From Pseudonocardia sp. HH130629-09 (GTDB lineage: Bacteria > Actinomycetota > Actinomycetes > Mycobacteriales > Pseudonocardiaceae): a stretch of DNA of 64,000 nucleotides. Of this stretch, positions 24,898 through 32,815 are shown one piece after another. The stretch spans positions 5,146,001 to 5,210,000 of the forward strand of contig NZ_CP011868.1 in assembly GCF_001294645.1 (NCBI RefSeq), given 5' to 3'. The position numbers and the translations under genes were made by a program. The notes below the pieces were generated by a model. The model had not been told where the DNA came from. It searched no databases and saw only the letters and a program-made list of their open reading frames with translations. Positions within the stretch are counted from its first letter, which is position 1; the number at the start of each line of letters is the position of its first letter.

Positions 24898-26180
24898 CGC
24901 GGACCCTCCCCGCTGGCGTCGCCGAGCTGCGGCAGGAGCGGCGCACCCGGGCTCTGCTCACCGTTGCCCGAGGTGTCGTCGGCCGAGCCCGGGGCGGGGT
25001 TCAGGTTCGGGACGATCCCCGGGGGCGTGACTCCCGGCGGGTAGATGACCGGCGTGGCGGGCCCGGCCTGGGCGAAGATCCGCATGTAACGGCCGTTCGA
25101 GTCGAAGTTCTGGGCGGCGGATCCCCAGGTGGAGAGGAACCCGACGACGTTGGGCGTGTAGGGCCGCAGCGCCTCGAGCACCGGGGCGTAGCCGCCGGCG
25201 GTCTCGGCGAGTCCCGGCAGGGCGCGGTTCGAGGAGTCGAGCAGGCCGGGGGTGCGGTCGAGGAGCGCCGAGGCCGCCTCGAGGGTGGGCTTGAGGTCGG
25301 CGACCAGCGGGCGCAGGTCCTGCAGCAGCGGGGCGAGCTGCTGGGACACGCCGGGCAGCTTCTCGGTCGCCGGGCGCAGGTCCTCGAGCAGTGGGAGTGC
25401 CTCGTCGGTGACGCCGGGGACCTTGTTCAGGGTGCCCTGGGCGGTGCGCAGCGTCGGGGGCAGCTTCGCCAGCGCGGCGCGGAGCTGCTCGCGCTGTGCG
25501 GCCGTCGCGCGGGTACTGGTGGCCAGCTCGTCGACGACCGCACCGAGGTCCTGCTGGCGCTGGGCCAGGGTGTCAACGGTGCCGTTGAGATCGGTCACGA
25601 GCTTGGAGATCGCGGGGCCGTCGGTGCCGATGCCGCGCAGCACGTTGCCGACCGCGGCGAGCGCGGGACCGGCGGTGTTGACGGTCGCGTTGAGGTCCTG
25701 CTCGTGTCCGGTGACGGTGTTCTGCAGGGTGCCGACCAGGCTGGTCAGCCGGGCCCGGGTGGGCTCGTCGAGGGCGGCGAGCACGTCGGCGACCTCGGTC
25801 GGCTTCGGGAAGTCGCCCTGCACCATGCCGCCGGAGGGGATCTCGGCATAGTCCTTCGGGCCGTCCTGCACGAACAGCAGGCGTTCACCGACGACGGCCT
25901 TCCACTGCACATGGACGAACGCGCCGGCGTGCAGCGGGGCCAGCTCGTCCTCGACGGAGAACTCGACGACGGCGTGGCCCTCCTCGGGCCGGACGGACTC
26001 GATCTCTCCGGCCTGGAAGCCGTCGATGTAGATCGGCGCACCGGGGATGAGGTTCGGGTTGCCTGCGGGCAGGACGGCACTGACCGTGTAGGGCTGGGCA
26101 CCGCCGACGGCGACGAACACACCCCCGACCACGAGCAGCGCCACCACACCGGCGGCGAGCTTGCCCAGGACTCCGCTCAT
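24894..26180 (-). CDS. MCE-family substrate-binding protein (first, MceA position)
   Basis: 428 residues. The N-terminal helix is AAGVVALLVVGGVFVAVGGA. The MCE domain follows (NPNLIPGAPIYIDGFQAGEI, VQWKAVVGERLLFVQDGP), then helical repeats to about residue 330 and a Pro-rich tail. It begins 1 bp after the MceG stop codon. The order ATPase, then A to F, differs from classic mce operons, where the ATPase gene is usually elsewhere on the chromosome. Confidence 0.9.
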   Translation of the reverse strand: MSGVLGKLAAGVVALLVVGGVFVAVGGAQPYTVSAVLPAGNPNLIPGAPIYIDGFQAGEIESVRPEEGHAVVEFSVEDELAPLHAGAFVHVQWKAVVGERLLFVQDGPKDYAEIPSGGMVQGDFPKPTEVADVLAALDEPTRARLTSLVGTLQNTVTGHEQDLNATVNTAGPALAAVGNVLRGIGTDGPAISKLVTDLNGTVDTLAQRQQDLGAVVDELATSTRATAAQREQLRAALAKLPPTLRTAQGTLNKVPGVTDEALPLLEDLRPATEKLPGVSQQLAPLLQDLRPLVADLKPTLEAASALLDRTPGLLDSSNRALPGLAETAGGYAPVLEALRPYTPNVVGFLSTWGSAAQNFDSNGRYMRIFAQAGPATPVIYPPGVTPPGIVPNLNPAPGSADDTSGNGEQSPGAPLLPQLGDASGEGPR

Positions 26181-26181
26181 C

Positions 26182-27084
26182 TCAGTCCATCCCGAGGGGT
26201 CCGGCGGACTGCCCCGCGAGGAACTGCTTGACGAACGGGTCCTGGTGCTCGAAGGCCTCGTGCGCCGGTCCGTAGTGGACGACCTCGCCCTTCCAGATCA
26301 GTCCGACGTAGTCGCTGACCTTGCGGGCGGTCTTGATGTCGTGCGTGACGAGAAGATACGTCCCGCCGTGCTGGTTGTGGACGTCCATGATGATGTCGCA
26401 GAGCAGCGAGGTCCGGACCGGGTCGAGGCCGGAGTCCGGCTCGTCGAACAGCACGATGTCGGGGTTCATCACCAGTGCGCGGGCGAAGCCGGCGCGCTTC
26501 TTCATGCCACCGGACACCTCGTTGGGCGCCTTGTGCGCGGCCCTGGCCAGACCGACCTCGTCGAGCGCGGTCATGACCGTCTTCTCGACCTCCTTCTCCG
26601 ACATCCGCGTGTGCTTCCGGAGCGGGAAGGCGACGTTGTCGTAGAGGTTCATCGAGCCGAACAGCGCGCCGTCCTGCCAGCAGACGCCGAACCGGGTGCG
26701 CATGTCGTAGCGCTCGTTCTCGCTCATCGACCAGATGTCGACGCCACCGACGTAGACGGCGCCGCGGTCCGGGGCGAGCAGGCCGACCAGATGCTTGATC
26801 AGCACCGACTTCCCGGTACCCGACGGGCCCAGCACCGTGGTGATGGCGTCGTGCTGGAAGTTGAAGTTGATGTTCTTCAGGATCTGGGTGCTGCCGAACG
26901 ACTTGGCGAGGCCCTCGACCTGCAGGATCGGGTCGGTCCCGTGGCGGAACTCCCGCGTCTCGGTCGACCAGCCGGGACCACGGGTGGCCGTGGCCTGGGC
27001 CCCCCCGTCGTGGACGGGTGGAATCTGCTGGGTGGGGTACTCGGAGTCCGGCCGCATCGGCCGGGGCTGGTTCGGCGAGGTCAC
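26182..27084 (-). CDS. Mce-system ABC ATPase (MceG/MlaF-like)
   Basis: 300 residues from a GTG at 27084 with AGGAGG upstream. It has a polar N-terminal extension of about 50 residues, then Walker A GPSGTGKSVLIKHLVG, a Q-loop region RFGVCWQDGALFGSMNLYDN, signature NEVSGGMKKRAGFARAL, Walker B DIVLFDEPDSGLDPVR and the switch His in LLVTHDIKTA. It energises the YrbE permease pair to import lipids delivered by the Mce tube. Both permease genes are upstream, but a 347-bp gap separates them from this gene, so it may have an extra promoter. Confidence 0.93.
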   Translation of the reverse strand: MTSPNQPRPMRPDSEYPTQQIPPVHDGGAQATATRGPGWSTETREFRHGTDPILQVEGLAKSFGSTQILKNINFNFQHDAITTVLGPSGTGKSVLIKHLVGLLAPDRGAVYVGGVDIWSMSENERYDMRTRFGVCWQDGALFGSMNLYDNVAFPLRKHTRMSEKEVEKTVMTALDEVGLARAAHKAPNEVSGGMKKRAGFARALVMNPDIVLFDEPDSGLDPVRTSLLCDIIMDVHNQHGGTYLLVTHDIKTARKVSDYVGLIWKGEVVHYGPAHEAFEHQDPFVKQFLAGQSAGPLGMD

Positions 27085-27431
27085 TGATCCTCCTGGACGA
27101 CCTGGCGCGCACCGGCGCGGGGGCGCCGGCACGCGGACCACGTGCTGCGGGGAGCGGTCCCGGAGGCTTCCGGGGACCGTGGACGCGCGGACGCGTCCTG
27201 CGGTGGTGCGGGAACGGCACTGCGGTCCGGGAGCGGGAGCGGTGCCGTGCGGTGGACCGGGCGGCGGGGAGCGACGTCCGGTCCGTGGCCGGGCTGGGGA
27301 GGGCCGGGCCGTGGCGGGGGTCTTCGTCGGGGCGGGTCGGGGGTCTCGTGCTGGGCGAGGGGGTCGTGCTGCGCGAGGGCGCTCCGGGGCCCGGCCGCCG
27401 GGGGAATGGTGCGGCGCGGGCTCCGGCCGGA
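27085..27431. other. 347-bp gap between permease and ATPase genes of the mce operon
   Basis: Very GC-rich. I see no convincing coding frame, RNA gene or clean hairpin. The length is unusual within an otherwise tightly overlapping operon and could hold an internal promoter for mceG and mceA-F. Confidence 0.5.
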
Positions 27432-28313
27432 TCAGTTGGCGATCGGGGAGTTCGTGTCGAGCCCCCAGAAGGCCAGGGTGCCGATCGCTCCGATGGCGGA
27501 GATCAGGACCAGATTGATGATCATGGATTTCGCGGTGGCGCGGCCGACACCGACCGGTCCCCCGCTGGCGTTGTATCCGTAGTACAGGCCCACGCCGACG
27601 ATGACGATGGACTCGACCATGACCTTGGTCAGGGCGGCCATCATGTCGTAGGGGCTCTGGTACAGCCAGAACAGGTAGAGGAACCCGCCGGGTGAGACGC
27701 CCCCCAGGTTCACCACGGTGACCAGGTACATCGCGACGTAGAGGATGGCCAGGCCGACGAAGTACATGAACGGCACGGCGATCACGGTGGCCGCGATCCG
27801 GGTGCCGACCAGGAAGGACTTGGACTTGATGCCCATGACCTCCATGGCGTCGATCTCGTCGGAGATCCGCATCGAGCCGATCTCGGCGACGTAGCCGCAG
27901 CCGACCTTCGCCGCGAGGATCCAGCCCCACATGTAGGGCGACAGCTCGCGCAGCCCGCAGTAGGCGTCGAAGACCGCCGAGTAGAGCGGGGCGCCGATCT
28001 GCTTGAGCGTGTAGCTGGCCTCCAGGCCGCACTGCCCGCCCATGATGAACATCATGAACCAGATGATCAGAGCGGAGCTGAAGATCAGGATGCCCGCCTG
28101 GCGAAACACCTCGGGCACGTAGCGGCGGAACATGTCCGGGAAGTCCCGGACGACGTCCGCGGTGAACCGGCCGATGTCGCCGGCCTCGTTCAGGCCGTTC
28201 TTCAGCTTCCCACTCATCGAGGAGAAGCTGACGTCCACGCCCTGCTTCTCCGGAGCCCGGAGCTCGGGCTCCTCGGGTCCGCGGCCGGGGCCGCGGTCGT
28301 CGAGCTGTGTCAT
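27432..28313 (-). CDS. YrbE/MlaE-family ABC permease (second)
   Basis: 293 residues from the ATG at 28313, with an in-frame longer frame upstream rejected because it overlaps the first permease. A cytoplasmic N-terminal segment is followed by five to six hydrophobic helices, with the MlaE hallmark WILAAKVGCGYVAEIGSMRISDEIDAMEVMGI in the middle. The stretch ASGGPVGVGRATAKSMIINL near the C-terminus couples to the ATPase. It forms the membrane channel with the first permease, whose gene ends 12 bp upstream. Confidence 0.92.
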   Translation of the reverse strand: MTQLDDRGPGRGPEEPELRAPEKQGVDVSFSSMSGKLKNGLNEAGDIGRFTADVVRDFPDMFRRYVPEVFRQAGILIFSSALIIWFMMFIMGGQCGLEASYTLKQIGAPLYSAVFDAYCGLRELSPYMWGWILAAKVGCGYVAEIGSMRISDEIDAMEVMGIKSKSFLVGTRIAATVIAVPFMYFVGLAILYVAMYLVTVVNLGGVSPGGFLYLFWLYQSPYDMMAALTKVMVESIVIVGVGLYYGYNASGGPVGVGRATAKSMIINLVLISAIGAIGTLAFWGLDTNSPIAN

Positions 28314-28324
28314 ACCACCCTCCT

Positions 28325-29194
28325 CTACTTGTAGACGCTCATCTGCGGGTTCAGGCCGAGCATGGTCAGCGTGAACACGAAATTGATGATCCAGATGCCG
28401 GCGAAGGCGATGACGACGGCCTGGTTGACCGCCCTGCCCACGCCGATCGGCCCACCCTTGGCGTTCATGCCGATGTAGCAGCTGACGACACCGATGATCA
28501 GGCCGTAGAAGGCGCACTTCACGACGCTTCCCCACAGGTCGACCGTGTTGAGCAGGTCGAACAGGGAGCCGTAGTAGGCGGCGTAGCTGGCGTCGAAGAT
28601 CGGGCCGGCCGCGACGTAGCCGCTGACCAGGCCGACGACCAGCGCCAGGATGTCCAGGATGGCGGTCATGATCGTGCAGGCGAGCACGCGGGGCAGCACC
28701 AGCGTCCGGACCGGGTCGACGCCGAGGACCTCCATGGCGTCGATCTCGTCACGGATGCGCCGGGCGCCGAGGTCGGCCGTGATCGCCGTGCCGACGACTC
28801 CCGCGACGACCATCCCGTTGATGAACGGGGCGAACTCGCGGACCGACGCGAACTCGAAGAAGGCGCCGAGCCGGTACGGGATGCCGAAGGTGTAGAAGAT
28901 GGCACCACCGGTGAGACCCGGTGCACCGAACCCGAACCCGAACGCGGCGAGGGACATCGGGAGCCAGGTGAGCTTGAGGATGTCGAAGCACTGGTCGCGC
29001 GTGTCGCCCCAGAAGCCGACCGGCTTGCGGATGGCGAGGACGAACACCCTGACCATCAGCTGCCACATCTCGCCGGCGGTGACGAACGGATCGGCGACCT
29101 TCCGCAGCACGCCCGACCCGCCGGAACCCGCCGTCCTGCGCGGTACCTCGACGGTCTCGTCGGGCGTCTGGGCGAGGGTCCCAGGCGTGGTCAT
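28325..29194 (-). CDS. YrbE/MlaE-family ABC permease (first gene of the mce operon)
   Basis: 289 residues. The ATG at 29194 has AAGGAG 7 bp upstream and is preferred over one at 29236. It has the MlaE core ADLGARRIRDEIDAMEVLGVDPVR and the C-terminal KGGPIGVGRAVNQAVVIAFAG. About six membrane helices, starting near LMVRVFVLAIRKPVGFWGD. It opens the operon, so the promoter should lie in 29195-29290, where the short CCTCCCGCTGGGGG and CCCCGGGGGG strings are found. Confidence 0.92.
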   Translation of the reverse strand: MTTPGTLAQTPDETVEVPRRTAGSGGSGVLRKVADPFVTAGEMWQLMVRVFVLAIRKPVGFWGDTRDQCFDILKLTWLPMSLAAFGFGFGAPGLTGGAIFYTFGIPYRLGAFFEFASVREFAPFINGMVVAGVVGTAITADLGARRIRDEIDAMEVLGVDPVRTLVLPRVLACTIMTAILDILALVVGLVSGYVAAGPIFDASYAAYYGSLFDLLNTVDLWGSVVKCAFYGLIIGVVSCYIGMNAKGGPIGVGRAVNQAVVIAFAGIWIINFVFTLTMLGLNPQMSVYK

Positions 29195-29290
29195 AACTCT
29201 CCTTCGAGTGCGGGGCCGGAAACAGTCCGGATCCACCGATCAGCAGTCTCGCTCCGGCGGGGAGGGGCCACACCTCCCGCTGGGGGCGGA

Positions 29291-29878
29291 TCACCCTCTC
29301 CCCGGGGGGGTATCGGTGGCGCCTGCATCCGGCCGAGTGTCGACCTCCGTACGGAGCCTCCGGCGCTGGATCAGCAGCGCTGCGCCGAGGACGAGTGCGG
29401 CCAGCAGGGCTCCCACCCCGAGACCTCCGAACAGCGCTCCGGCGACCGGGTGGACCCGGGCCACCAGGGGCAGGACGACGGCGCCGGCCACCACCAGGGC
29501 GCTGGCGGTCAGCGCGTCGCGGGCCGGCCAGGTCGGCGAACGCCAGACCCGGACGAGCCCGATCAGCCCGGTCAACCCCACGGTCAGCAGAGAGCAGCCG
29601 AGCAGGTGCACCACCGCGGGGTCGCGGGGCGCCCGGGTGGCACCTCCCACGGGTGTGGGCACGAGGGCCTCGGGCGGGCCGAGGACGTCGAGGGCGCGGA
29701 CGAGCCGGTCCTCGGTCGGTGCCGGGCCTGCCGTGCGCGCGACCTCGGTCCAGACGTGCGACCGGAGGTCCTGGCGCCGGGTGAACGACAAGTGGCGGGA
29801 GGCGTCGTCGAGCCGGTGCAGGTAGTCCCGCAGCGGCAGGGGCAGCCCGCCCCGTGACGTACCGGCGCCGGCGGTCAC
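29291..29878 (-). CDS. Hypothetical membrane protein with N-terminal permease-associated helical domain
   Basis: 195 residues from a GTG at 29878 overlapping the LuxR stop codon (GTGA). The first 80 residues are soluble and start LPLRDYLHRLDDASRHLSFTRRQDLRSHVW, a pattern of small helical domains seen in membrane proteins paired with PadR-type or other regulators. Four helices follow (HLLGCSLLTVGLTGLIGLVRV, LTASALVVAGAVVLPLV, VAGALFGGLGVGALLAALVLG). It is coupled to the LuxR gene; a role in signalling to that regulator is possible but unproven. Confidence 0.65.
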   Translation of the reverse strand: MTAGAGTSRGGLPLPLRDYLHRLDDASRHLSFTRRQDLRSHVWTEVARTAGPAPTEDRLVRALDVLGPPEALVPTPVGGATRAPRDPAVVHLLGCSLLTVGLTGLIGLVRVWRSPTWPARDALTASALVVAGAVVLPLVARVHPVAGALFGGLGVGALLAALVLGAALLIQRRRLRTEVDTRPDAGATDTPPGRG

Positions 29879-31131
29879 CGGTAGCCGACCGGACCGGTGG
29901 ACTGCCGGCCCGCCCGGTCGTGCTCGGCCCGCAGCCAGTGCGAGACGGCCTCGGCGCGGTTCGCGGCGCCGAGCTTGCGCAGGATGTGCTTGACGTGCGA
30001 CTTCACGGTGCCCTCGGAGATCACCAGTCGGGTGGCGATGCGGGCGTTGGTGTCGCCGGTGGCCATCAGCCGCAGGACCTCGACCTCCCGGCGGGTCAGC
30101 GACGGGTCGACCGGCGCCGAACGCAGGAACCCGTCGACGACGCTTCGCTGCGGGCCGGTGGCCGCGCCCGGGGCACCCTCGGTGATCCGGCCGTTCTCGC
30201 CGTGCCCCCACCAGCCGTCGCCGAGGTCGCCCTCGCGGGCGTCGGTGATGCGGCGGGCGAGCCGGTCGACGTCGGCGCGGATCTGGGACATCTCGTCGAG
30301 CACCATCGTGCGGGTCAGCGCCTGGCCCAGCCCCTGTGCGTAGAGGGTGAGCAGCTGGCGGTCGAGGGTGTCGACGTTGCGCTGCTGGTAGTAGCAGTCG
30401 CCGTGCACGAACCCGGCGACGACGCCGTGGACCACGATCGGCGCGGCGCAGTAGCTGCGCGACATCGAGGCGTCGGCGATCGGCTTGTTGACCCCGGGGC
30501 GCTCCTGCACCTCGTCGACCATCAGCGACGTGCGGCGGCGGACCATCTCGGTCTCGACGATCCGGCCGTCGAGGGGCTGCGGGTGGGTGCGGCCCAGCGC
30601 GAGGATCTCCTCGGCCCAGGCCGGGTCGCGCTCCACGTGGACGCGCTCGGGGATCCAGAGCGAGTCCGCGACACGGGAGACGATCGACCGGTCGAAGCCG
30701 AGGCCACAGGCGGTCGCCGCCGCGGTGTCCAGCAGGGCGGTGCTGGTCCGGGCCTCGCCGAGCTGGGCGAGCGCCGAGCGGACGCGCTGCAGCGCGCGGT
30801 CGGAGTGGGCCAGCTGGTCGAGCAGGAGCTGCTCGTCGATCTCCTTGATCTCGCCGAGCATGCTCACCAGCTCCGGCGACGGGGTCGAACCGGATCCGAG
30901 CGAGGCCATGGCCTCGGCCCACACCGCGCGCAGCACCCCGCGGGCCGAACCGAGGTCGACGACGTGCTCGGGGTGCGGCAGGCGGCCGTCGTCGAGCTGG
31001 CGGCGGGCGGCCAGCAGGACGTCCACGACGCGTGCGGCCTGGGGCCGCGACATCCGACGGCCCTGTCCGGGCCAGCGGCCGCCGGTGTCGCAGCGACGCA
31101 TGAACGCCACGCGGCTCGTGCTCTCGCCCAT
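29875..31131 (-). CDS. LuxR-type regulator with GAF-like sensor
   Basis: 418 residues, ATG at 31131 with GAGGAGG upstream. After about 90 residues a GAF-like domain (residues about 110-260; TACGLGFDRSIVSRVADSLW, YCAAPIVVHGVVAGFVHGDCY) precedes a C-terminal LuxR helix-turn-helix at about residues 345-400 (LTRREVEVLRLMATGDTNARIA, SEGTVKSHVKHILRKLGA). The GAF part lacks obvious receiver features, so a small ligand is likely. It lies just upstream of the mce operon on the same strand and is the best candidate controller for it. Confidence 0.85.
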   Translation of the reverse strand: MGESTSRVAFMRRCDTGGRWPGQGRRMSRPQAARVVDVLLAARRQLDDGRLPHPEHVVDLGSARGVLRAVWAEAMASLGSGSTPSPELVSMLGEIKEIDEQLLLDQLAHSDRALQRVRSALAQLGEARTSTALLDTAAATACGLGFDRSIVSRVADSLWIPERVHVERDPAWAEEILALGRTHPQPLDGRIVETEMVRRRTSLMVDEVQERPGVNKPIADASMSRSYCAAPIVVHGVVAGFVHGDCYYQQRNVDTLDRQLLTLYAQGLGQALTRTMVLDEMSQIRADVDRLARRITDAREGDLGDGWWGHGENGRITEGAPGAATGPQRSVVDGFLRSAPVDPSLTRREVEVLRLMATGDTNARIATRLVISEGTVKSHVKHILRKLGAANRAEAVSHWLRAEHDRAGRQSTGPVGYR

Positions 31132-31459
31132 ACCGTCCTCCTCCTCGTTGAGGCGGTGTCGACGTCACCATCGACCCCGGGGTGTGTTGCTCTCCCCTGC
31201 AACGAGGTGGGGACGCCCGGGTTGCGACCGCCCGGATCCTCGGATCCGCCTCGCTTACGGTCATCTTTGACTGTTTTACAGCGCGACAGAAGTCACGTCC
31301 ACTGCAAATCAACCGGGTTCTGCCACCCGAACACGCAGGTGAATGCCCTCCCGGAGGCATGGTTCGGTCACGAAGAGTGCAGATTCCGAGCGGTCGGACC
31401 GTTTTTCCGCCGTGGCGCGCCCAGGCCGGTCGCGCGCCGCGAGGTTCACCCGATGGGGT
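31132..31459. other. Less GC-rich intergenic stretch upstream of the LuxR gene
   Basis: About 330 bp with no gene I can support. It contains a perfect palindrome CGGATCC-TC-GGATCCG at 31233-31248, about 100 bp before the LuxR start, and the dyad GTTGC-N8-GCAAC near 31186. The part 31260-31400 is clearly less GC-rich than its surroundings and leads into the truncated hydrolase body. Confidence 0.5.
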
Positions 31460-32424
31460 CACCGGGTCAGTGCCCGCGAGGCGCTGCTGCGGGCCTCGAA
31501 CTACTACCGGACCGCGGACTTCTACCGCCGCGAGGACCCGGCCCTCGACCAGGAGTCCGTCCGGCTGCAGACCGCGTCGCGCCGGACCTTCGCCGACGCC
31601 GCCGCGCTGCTCGGCACCCCGGCCCGCGCCCTGGAGATCCCCTTCGCAGGCACCACGCTGCCCGCGTACCTGTTCACCGTCGACGGCTCGGGCGTCCCGC
31701 GCCCGACCGTGATCTACCACGGCGGCTACGACTCCACCCTGGAGGGGGACTACCTCGCCCTCGCCGCCGGGGCGCTACGGCGCGGCTACAACGTGCTCGC
31801 CTTCGACGACCCCGGCCAGGGCGCGACCGTGCGCGCCGGGCTGCACTTCCGCCCCGACTGGGAGGCCGTGGTCACCCCGGTGGTCGACCTCGCGGTCACC
31901 CTGCCCGAGGTCGACACCGAGAAGATCGCCCTGGTCGACACCGGCCTCGGTGGCTACCTCGCGGCCCGCGCCGCCGCCTTCGAGCACCGCCTCGCCGCCT
32001 GCGTGCTCCGCGACGGCGTCTGGGACATGTACGAGACCGTGGCCGGCGTGGCCGCCGCCGCAGCGGACGCCGGTGGGATCGAGGCACTCGTGGCCACGAG
32101 CACCTCGGCGCGCTGGCTCGTCGACAACGGGCGCTGGACCTACGGGGTGGCGACCTTCGGCGACCTGCTCGAGGCCACCAGGGCCTACACCCTCGACGGC
32201 GTCGCCGACCGGATCACCTGCCCCACGCTGGTGATCGAGGCCGAGAACGACCAGTTCTTCCGTGGTCAACCACAGCGGGTCCACGACGCGCTGACCTGCC
32301 CCAAGGGCCTCGTGGTGTTCCCGGAGGACGAGGGCGGCGGCGAACACTGTCACGAGGGCGCCACCCTGCGGTTCCACCAGGTCGCCTTCGACTGGCTCGA
32401 CGGCGTCCTCGGGGGGCGTAGCCC
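31460..32424 (+). pseudogene. Body of a FrsA-like alpha/beta hydrolase, 5' end missing
   Basis: From GHRVSAREALLRASNYYRTA onward the frame matches the FrsA/2,6-dihydropseudooxynicotine-hydrolase type of alpha/beta hydrolase: VIYHGGYDSTLEGDYLALAA (oxyanion region), FDDPGQGAT, LVDTGLGGYLAARAAAF in the elbow position, TLVIEAENDQFFRGQ with the acid, and a His in GEHCHEGA. It ends naturally at VAFDWLDGVLG. The elbow reads DTGLGG, so the usual nucleophile Ser is Thr. The first 70-80 residues of the family are absent; upstream sequence has no similarity and no ribosome site. Its missing first residues lie inverted at 32421-32470. Confidence 0.75.
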
Positions 32425-32470
32425 GCAGCGCCTCGAAGGAGAAGGACTCGTCATCGTAGAGGAACCTCAT
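32421..32470 (-). pseudogene. Start of the same type of hydrolase, separated and inverted
   Basis: Leftward from an ATG at 32470, with GGGAGG 6 bp upstream, the frame reads MRFLYDDESFSFEALRA, which is how FrsA-like hydrolases of this group typically begin. After this it runs into the antisense of the hydrolase body. Promoter and operator palindromes lie upstream at 32491-32542. So the control region and first codons of the gene face left, while the body faces right. Confidence 0.65.
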
Positions 32471-32490
32471 CGGACCCTCCCAGGTGAACA

Positions 32491-32509
32491 AGACGGAACC
32501 GTTCCGTCT
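32491..32509. promoter_or_regulatory. Perfect 9-1-9 palindrome, TetR-type operator 1
   Basis: AGACGGAACCGTTCCGTCT is a perfect palindrome around one central base, 21 bp upstream of the leftward ATG at 32470. TetR-family operators often have this size. No regulator gene is adjacent. Confidence 0.6.
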
Positions 32510-32527
32510 CGTTCGACGGTAACAGAC

Positions 32528-32542
32528 GGAACGGTCCGTTCC
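32528..32542. promoter_or_regulatory. Perfect 7-1-7 palindrome, operator 2
   Basis: GGAACGGTCCGTTCC is palindromic and shares the half-site AGACGGAAC with operator 1. Two sites 37 bp apart centre to centre suggest cooperative repression of the leftward hydrolase promoter. Confidence 0.55.
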
Positions 32543-32714
32543 ATTGAGCCCTTTTCAACCTGCCGTTCCGGCAGCTCAGGGGCCTGGTTGTGTGGGTGCA
32601 GACGCCGAGCTGGCGAGCCGGTGACCTGTGCAGCTGTGGTCAGAGCAGTTGCGCTGCAACCTTCGCGATCTCCTGACGCAGAAGCTCGCTGGTCAGGTTG
32701 AAAAAGGCTCATTG
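32543..32714. repeat. 172-bp segment with 21-bp inverted ends (MITE-like or paired promoter element)
   Basis: The ends, read inward to outward, are CAGGTTGAAAAAGGCTCATTG (32694-32714, plus) and CAGGTTGAAAAGGGCTCAAT (complement of 32543-32562), differing at two positions. Between them is a frame remnant (NLTSELLRQEIAKVAAQLL, leftward) of no recognised family. No clear target duplication is seen. Confidence 0.4.
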
Positions 32715-32815
32715 TCTCGGTTCGTCCGGTGGGTGGTTCCGGTCACCCGGACCTGAGGAGTCGGCCGTCGTCGGATTAGGGTCTCCGGCACACCCGTAGG
32801 AGGGGGAGCTCGACG

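Noticed and set aside
31460..32703. Intact alpha/beta hydrolase gene in the rightward direction
   Set aside because: There is no ribosome site or family N-terminus upstream, and after VLG the frame continues for 90 codons in unrelated, operator-containing sequence.
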